Position numbers and translations under genes: made by a program
Assembly (NCBI GenBank): GCA_964613745.1
Contig: CAZTJA010000085.1
Span: 1 to 14,064, forward strand
DNA from: CAZTJA01 sp964613745
GTDB taxonomy: Bacteria > Desulfobacterota > Desulfomonilia > Desulfomonilales > Desulfomonilaceae
Length of the DNA stretch: 14,064 nucleotides
Direction of reading: 5' to 3'
The notes under the pieces: model-generated
Databases searched by the model: none
What the model was told of the DNA's origin: nothing
What the model saw: the letters and a program-made list of their open reading frames with translations, nothing else
Part shown: in pieces, positions 13,990-14,064 of the stretch
How the letters are laid out: each line of letters opens with the position of its first letter
Position numbering within the stretch: position 1 is the first letter of the stretch

Positions 13990-14064
13990 GGGGATGTAGC
14001 TCAGCGGGAGAGCATCGCGTTCGCAACGCGGGGGTCGAGGGTTCAAATCCCTTCATCTCCACCA
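13990..14064 (+). tRNA. tRNA-Ala, anticodon CGC
   Basis: A complete 75-base tRNA folds by eye: acceptor stem GGGGATG with CATCTCC, D arm GCTC-loop-GAGC, anticodon stem TCGCG/CGCGG around the loop TTCGCAA (anticodon CGC, reading GCG), a 5-base variable region, T arm GAGGG/CCCTT with loop TTCAAAT, and an encoded CCA after A73. The acceptor stem has the G3-U70 wobble pair that identifies alanine tRNA. The window ends at the last base of CCA, so what lies beyond, including any integrated element using this tRNA as attachment site, cannot be seen. Confidence 0.97.

Overview
The window looks like chromosomal DNA of a Gram-negative, probably anaerobic, bacterium of the deltaproteobacterial (Desulfobacterota) type. 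This is inference from gene content: a rplU-rpmA-obgE-proB order as in Geobacter-like genomes, a sigma-54 activator with a Cys-bearing PAS domain, a lipobox protein, and a modest GC content that is even across the window. No transposase, integrase, phage gene or CRISPR array is visible.

Layout. Positions 1-4100 are a run of minus-strand genes: a family 2 glycosyltransferase cut by the window edge, moaA (molybdenum cofactor synthesis) directly upstream of it, a DMT/EamA-family permease, and a MutY-like DNA glycosylase without cluster cysteines. Upstream of the glycosylase lies a PAS/AAA+/Fis sigma-54-dependent activator (4080-5414) with its own sigma-70-like promoter and a GTG start. Next, still on the minus strand, is a two-gene unit: an exported ModA-like binding protein (6136-7083) followed by a GcvH/lipoyl-like small protein (5582-6088).

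From 7250 the plus strand takes over. A near-consensus promoter drives rplU and rpmA, which end in a strong UUCG-loop terminator. Right after it a TATAAT box sits 10 bases before the GTG of obgE, suggesting a leaderless or nearly leaderless transcript. obgE overlaps proB by 4 bases; then come a small lipoprotein and a seven-repeat ankyrin protein. A weak terminator separates these from a SAM-dependent O-methyltransferase. A convergent minus-strand gene encodes a membrane-anchored metallophosphoesterase with an internal twin-arginine motif. The window ends exactly at the CCA of a complete tRNA-Ala(CGC) gene with its own promoter.

Most genes are housekeeping (translation, ribosome assembly, proline, Moco, DNA repair). 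The least explained parts are the orphan binding protein/lipoyl-like pair, the divergent MutY relative with a winged-helix-like tail, the apparent leaderless start of obgE, and the lipoprotein/ankyrin pair placed where proA often follows proB. No clearly novel multi-gene system is evident; the binding protein/lipoyl-like pair is the best candidate.
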